From assembly GCA_965657085.1 (NCBI GenBank), contig CBFHND010000031.1, positions 1-34,832 of the forward strand: DNA of 34,832 nt, given 5' to 3'. Source of the DNA: CBFHND01 sp965657085 (GTDB lineage Bacteria; Pseudomonadota; Alphaproteobacteria; Rhodobacterales; Rhodobacteraceae). The notes below the pieces were generated by a model, which did no database searches, was not told the DNA's origin, and saw only the letters and a program-made list of their open reading frames with translations. The position numbers and the translations under genes are program-made. Shown piece by piece: positions 32,032-34,832 of this stretch; position 1 is the first letter of the stretch, and each line of letters opens with the position of its first letter.

Positions 32032-33444
32032 TCAGGTCCGCGCGTAGACATCCTCGTAGCGGATGATGTCATCTTCACCCAGGTAGCTGCCGGTCTGCAC
32101 TTCGATCAGCACCATCGGCACCTTGCCGGGGTTTTCCATGCGGTGCACGGCCCCCAGCGGGATATAGACCGACTGGTTCTCGCTCAGCAGTTTGACCTCT
32201 TCGTCCACTGTCACCCGCGCGGTGCCGGCCACCACGATCCAGTGCTCGGAGCGGTGCACGTGGCTTTGCAGGCTGAGCGATGCGCCGGGATGCACGTGGA
32301 TGCGTTTCACCTGGAAACGATCCGCGAGGATCAGCGTCTCGAACCAGCCCCAGGGGCGGTGATCCACGGGCAGTTGCACCGCCTGCTTGGCGCCACGTTT
32401 CTTCAGCGTATCGACCGCCTTCTTGACGTTCTGCGCCTCGGACATGTCGGCCACCATGACCGCATCACGCATGGCCACGGCCACCACGTTCTTCAGCCCG
32501 ATGCCCACCAGCTCGATCTCGTCGCTTTCCGAGCGCAGCAGGGTGTTTTCACAATCGAACACCGTGGTGTTGTCGCTGCGCGCGTTGCCGCTCTTGTCCT
32601 TGGCGCTTTCCTGCCAGACGGATTCCCAGCTGCCCAGGTCCGACCACTGGTCGTCAAAACGCACCACCGACACGTTGGTGGCCTTTTCCATCACTGCAAA
32701 GTCGATGGAATCCTCGGGCACCGTGTTCCAGGCACCGCCATCGAGCCGGGTGAAATCCAGATCGGTCGACGCCCCGGCCAGTGCGGCCTCGACGCCCTTG
32801 AGGATCTCGGGCGCATGGGCGCGGAAGGCCTCGATCAGCACATCGGCGCGCGACAGGAACACGCCCGCATTCCACAGGTACCGTTCATCCGCCAGCAACT
32901 CGGCGGCGCGCTTGGCATTGGGCTTTTCGACAAAGCGTTCCAGCTTCATCACCCCCTCGTGGGTTTCGGCCCCGCTTTCCAGCCAGCCATAGCCGGTTTC
33001 GGGGCGCGTGGCCTTGATGCCGAAGGTGACGATGTTGCCCTCGGCGGCGGCGGCCTCGCCCATCTTGACCGCGCGGCGGAAGGCCGTGCTGTTGGCCACG
33101 GCGTGATCGGAGGGCACCAGGAGCAACATGCCATCCGCGTTGGATTGCACGATCTGCAGCGCGGCCAGCACCGCGGCGGGTGCTGTGTTGCGTCCGTCGG
33201 GTTCGATGACGATGCCGCTGGCTTCGACCCCGCATTCATCCAGCTGTTCGGTCACGATAAAGCGGAAGCTGTCGCCGGTGACCACCAGCGGATTGCCGAA
33301 CCCCTTGCCCAGGAACCGGCGGGCCGAGGCCTGGAACAGGCTTTCCTCGCCCACCACGTCGGCGAATTGCTTGGGGAAGGATTTGCGCGACAGGGGCCAC
33401 AGGCGCGTGCCGGAGCCACCACACAGAAGAACAGGTGTAATCAT
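32032..33444 (-). CDS. manC: Bifunctional mannose-6-phosphate isomerase / mannose-1-phosphate guanylyltransferase
   Basis: This 470-residue type II enzyme makes GDP-mannose from mannose-1-phosphate and GTP and also has the isomerase domain that turns fructose-6-phosphate into mannose-6-phosphate. The nucleotidyltransferase signature is LLCGGSGTRLWPLSRKSFPK at the N-terminus, with FVEKPN mid-domain. The C-terminal cupin begins with RPWGWFETL near 363 and has the metal ligands H395, H397, E400 and H434 in QSHVHRSEHW and GAVHRME. The ATG overlaps the upstream sulfotransferase stop as ATGA, and AGGA lies eight nt upstream. With phosphomannomutase, Gmd and Fcl it gives a full route to GDP-fucose on one molecule. 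It is the last gene of its operon. Confidence 0.96.
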   Translation of the reverse strand: MITPVLLCGGSGTRLWPLSRKSFPKQFADVVGEESLFQASARRFLGKGFGNPLVVTGDSFRFIVTEQLDECGVEASGIVIEPDGRNTAPAAVLAALQIVQSNADGMLLLVPSDHAVANSTAFRRAVKMGEAAAAEGNIVTFGIKATRPETGYGWLESGAETHEGVMKLERFVEKPNAKRAAELLADERYLWNAGVFLSRADVLIEAFRAHAPEILKGVEAALAGASTDLDFTRLDGGAWNTVPEDSIDFAVMEKATNVSVVRFDDQWSDLGSWESVWQESAKDKSGNARSDNTTVFDCENTLLRSESDEIELVGIGLKNVVAVAMRDAVMVADMSEAQNVKKAVDTLKKRGAKQAVQLPVDHRPWGWFETLILADRFQVKRIHVHPGASLSLQSHVHRSEHWIVVAGTARVTVDEEVKLLSENQSVYIPLGAVHRMENPGKVPMVLIEVQTGSYLGEDDIIRYEDVYART

Positions 33445-34373
33445 GATTTTGGTCCTATCGTTTCAAGCAATGCAATGTCCTTGGCATAGGCGTCTTCGAT
33501 CAGCTTATTAAGCCTGTCGTCGAAGAAACATGTTTTGGCGACACGCGGCAGCGCGTCAAGTACGGGCGGCTCCATCAGGTGCGCACCCGGCAGGTCCATG
33601 CCACCCGCATCGCCGCTGCCGGTGGTGTTGACCGCCTTGCGCGGCAGGCTGATGCCGGTCCACGCCTCAAGCGCATCGACCACATCATTGAGCCGCTCGA
33701 AGGCAAAGAGATGCGTATAATCGATGCCCTTGAGATACAGGTGCTGTGGCCGCCAATGCGGGTCTAACGTGGGCGCTTTGGCACTGCAGACATGGGTGAT
33801 GAACTCCGCGAACGACACCGAGCGGTGGAAATCGGGCCGGGTCTGGCCCTGGACCGCGGCGATCACCGGACCGGTGTGCAGACGGTTGCCCGGCTCATGG
33901 CGGTTGAGCACGAATTTCTCCATCCAGGCGCTCAGCAGCCGATCATGGGGCTGGCGCAGCACCGCGAACTTCATGAAACTGTCATCGGCGACGAAGGCGC
34001 GCGCCTGTTTCCTGGGATAATCGCTGAGCTGCAGGCCGGTGTTGACGTGATCGGTCAGCAGATGCACGTCGCGCAGGATGAAATCCTCGTCCGGGGTCCG
34101 GGCCAGCCGCACCATCTGTGCCTTGAGAAAGGAACAGCCGTTCTTGCCGATGGGGCAATAGAGGACGCGGGCCTCGGGCACCACGAAGACCTGGCGCAGG
34201 GGCCATTGCATGGCGTTTTTCCAGCCGCGCGGGCTTTGCCTGTATTCGCTCGATCCCATGAGGGTCGAAAACAGCTGCGGCACGGAGTTGAACCCCGCGC
34301 GGGATTTGTCCGACGGCGCGCGGCGCAGAAAGAACTGGAACGCCCGTTCGACTTCTTGCGGATCGAGGCTCAT
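33441..34373 (-). CDS. Sulfotransferase-family protein with short N-terminal module
   Basis: This 310-residue protein carries VLYCPIGKNGCSFLKAQMV (70-88), a variant 5'-phosphosulfate loop with K and S kept, and FAVLRQPHDRLLSAWMEKFV (136-155) for the 3'-phosphate. Residues 7-45 (EVERAFQFFLRRAP to SSEYRQ) resemble the N-terminal module of the sulfotransferase at 29326 and half of a DUF4214 unit. ATG at 34373 overlaps the glycosyltransferase stop as ATGA; the open frame continues to 34760 only as a shadow of that gene. Its stop overlaps the manC start. Such tight coupling suggests that glycosyl transfer, sulfation and donor supply are expressed together. Confidence 0.85.
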   Translation of the reverse strand: MSLDPQEVERAFQFFLRRAPSDKSRAGFNSVPQLFSTLMGSSEYRQSPRGWKNAMQWPLRQVFVVPEARVLYCPIGKNGCSFLKAQMVRLARTPDEDFILRDVHLLTDHVNTGLQLSDYPRKQARAFVADDSFMKFAVLRQPHDRLLSAWMEKFVLNRHEPGNRLHTGPVIAAVQGQTRPDFHRSVSFAEFITHVCSAKAPTLDPHWRPQHLYLKGIDYTHLFAFERLNDVVDALEAWTGISLPRKAVNTTGSGDAGGMDLPGAHLMEPPVLDALPRVAKTCFFDDRLNKLIEDAYAKDIALLETIGPKS

Positions 34374-34832
34374 GGCGTGGGCTTTCCGCCGGGCTGGTCG
34401 ATGATCTGCGCCAGCCGCTCGGAATAGCGGCGCGCGATGGCCGTGTCCGAGAAGTTGGCGCGCACGTTCTGCAGGGCCGCATCCGCCTTGGCCGCGCGCA
34501 TCTCGTCGTTGCCCCAGACCAGCCGCATCTGCCGCGCCGCCGAGGCGACATCGGGTTCGGCCCATTTCTGGCCGGGCAGCACAAAGATGTAATCGTCCTG
34601 TTCCAGTTCGACCTCGTCGTAATCCACCAGGAAGGCGGTCTCGTCCGAGCAGAAATCCATGTTGCCCGAATAGGCCGTGGCCACCACGGGCACGCCCAGG
34701 TTCATCGCCTCGATCATGCCAAAGCCCCAGCCTTCGGACTTGTGCAGCGAGATATAGCAATCGCAGCCCGCCTTGAGCTCCAGCAGGGCCTGGTATTCCA
34801 GTGTTTCATTCAGCACGGTGATGCGCGGATCG
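34370..34832 (-). CDS. Large glycosyltransferase, C-terminal part (same gene as 1-2181)
   Basis: The visible 154 codons begin in the sequence ITVLNETLEYQALLELKAG and include SEGWGFGMIEAMNLGVPVVA, the donor-binding region of GT4 enzymes, followed by a normal C-terminus. The first 139 bases repeat the left end of the window in the same codon phase, and only 108 further codons follow before the stop. The piece is therefore best read as the missing end of the gene at 1-2181 on a circular molecule. Confidence 0.85.
   Translation of the reverse strand, partial: DPRITVLNETLEYQALLELKAGCDCYISLHKSEGWGFGMIEAMNLGVPVVATAYSGNMDFCSDETAFLVDYDEVELEQDDYIFVLPGQKWAEPDVASAARQMRLVWGNDEMRAAKADAALQNVRANFSDTAIARRYSERLAQIIDQPGGKPTP
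34694..34832. repeat. Terminal direct repeat, right copy
   Basis: Matches 1-139 with one difference (G at 34820, A at 127). See the left copy for interpretation. Confidence 0.85.

Noticed and set aside
33441..34760. 439-codon version of the last sulfotransferase
   Set aside because: The first ~129 codons are out of frame with the real glycosyltransferase end; ATG at 34373 overlaps the preceding stop in the usual coupled way.
1..34832. CRISPR arrays, tRNA or rRNA genes, mobilisation or conjugation genes
   Set aside because: Looked for and not seen; no relaxase or type IV secretion gene is recognisable.

Overview
The window looks like a complete circular plasmid of a marine alphaproteobacterium (Rhodobacteraceae, Roseobacter group) opened inside a gene. 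Bases 1-139 recur at 34694-34832 with one difference, and one glycosyltransferase reading frame continues across the join, giving a circle of about 34,693 bp. The assignment rests on high GC, a RepA-type (RPA family) replication initiator divergent from a parA-parB pair, and alphaproteobacterial-style capsule export genes. It resembles the known roseobacter 'biofilm plasmids', but the sugar nucleotide pathway here leads to GDP-fucose rather than dTDP-rhamnose.

Layout. 1-3178 minus: gmd and the first part of a large glycosyltransferase, continuing over the join into a sulfotransferase and manC (34832-32032), one operon with overlapping stops and starts. 3374-9245 minus: two large type I secreted RTX proteins, a subtilisin-like protease and a propeller-like protein, sharing the same DUF4214/RTX C-terminal half. 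9435-13541: a family 2 glycosyltransferase (+), kpsT and kpsE (-), kpsM (+). 13544-16701 minus: an Stf0-like sulfotransferase and a two-domain glycosyltransferase. 16724-20681: replication and partition block with two parS-like palindromes, parB, parA, an iteron origin with a DnaA box, and repA. 20678-22054 minus: phosphomannomutase. 22330-26239 plus: a phage tail-fibre-like DUF2793 protein, fcl and two sulfotransferases. 26547-30303 minus: two glycosyltransferases and a sulfotransferase. 30454-31167 plus: a sulfotransferase. 31171-31721 minus: a Doc-like toxin with a small upstream partner.

How it fits together. ManC (with a C-terminal isomerase domain), phosphomannomutase, Gmd and Fcl could take fructose-6-phosphate to GDP-L-fucose. 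Five glycosyltransferase genes, six sulfotransferase-fold genes and a KpsMTE exporter suggest a plasmid-determined, fucose-containing and probably sulfated capsule. KpsC, KpsS and KpsD are not here and would have to come from the host.

The most unusual signal is a family of three intergenic elements (6417-6551, 26352-26495, 31866-32000), each 31-54 nt downstream of the stop of a minus-strand gene. Their outer arms differ in sequence but pair within each copy. They share a 10-bp inner stem, a 6-nt one-sided bulge and a TTTAT core at near-constant spacing. A short companion hairpin follows each one and also occurs alone behind kpsT. I do not recognise this family.
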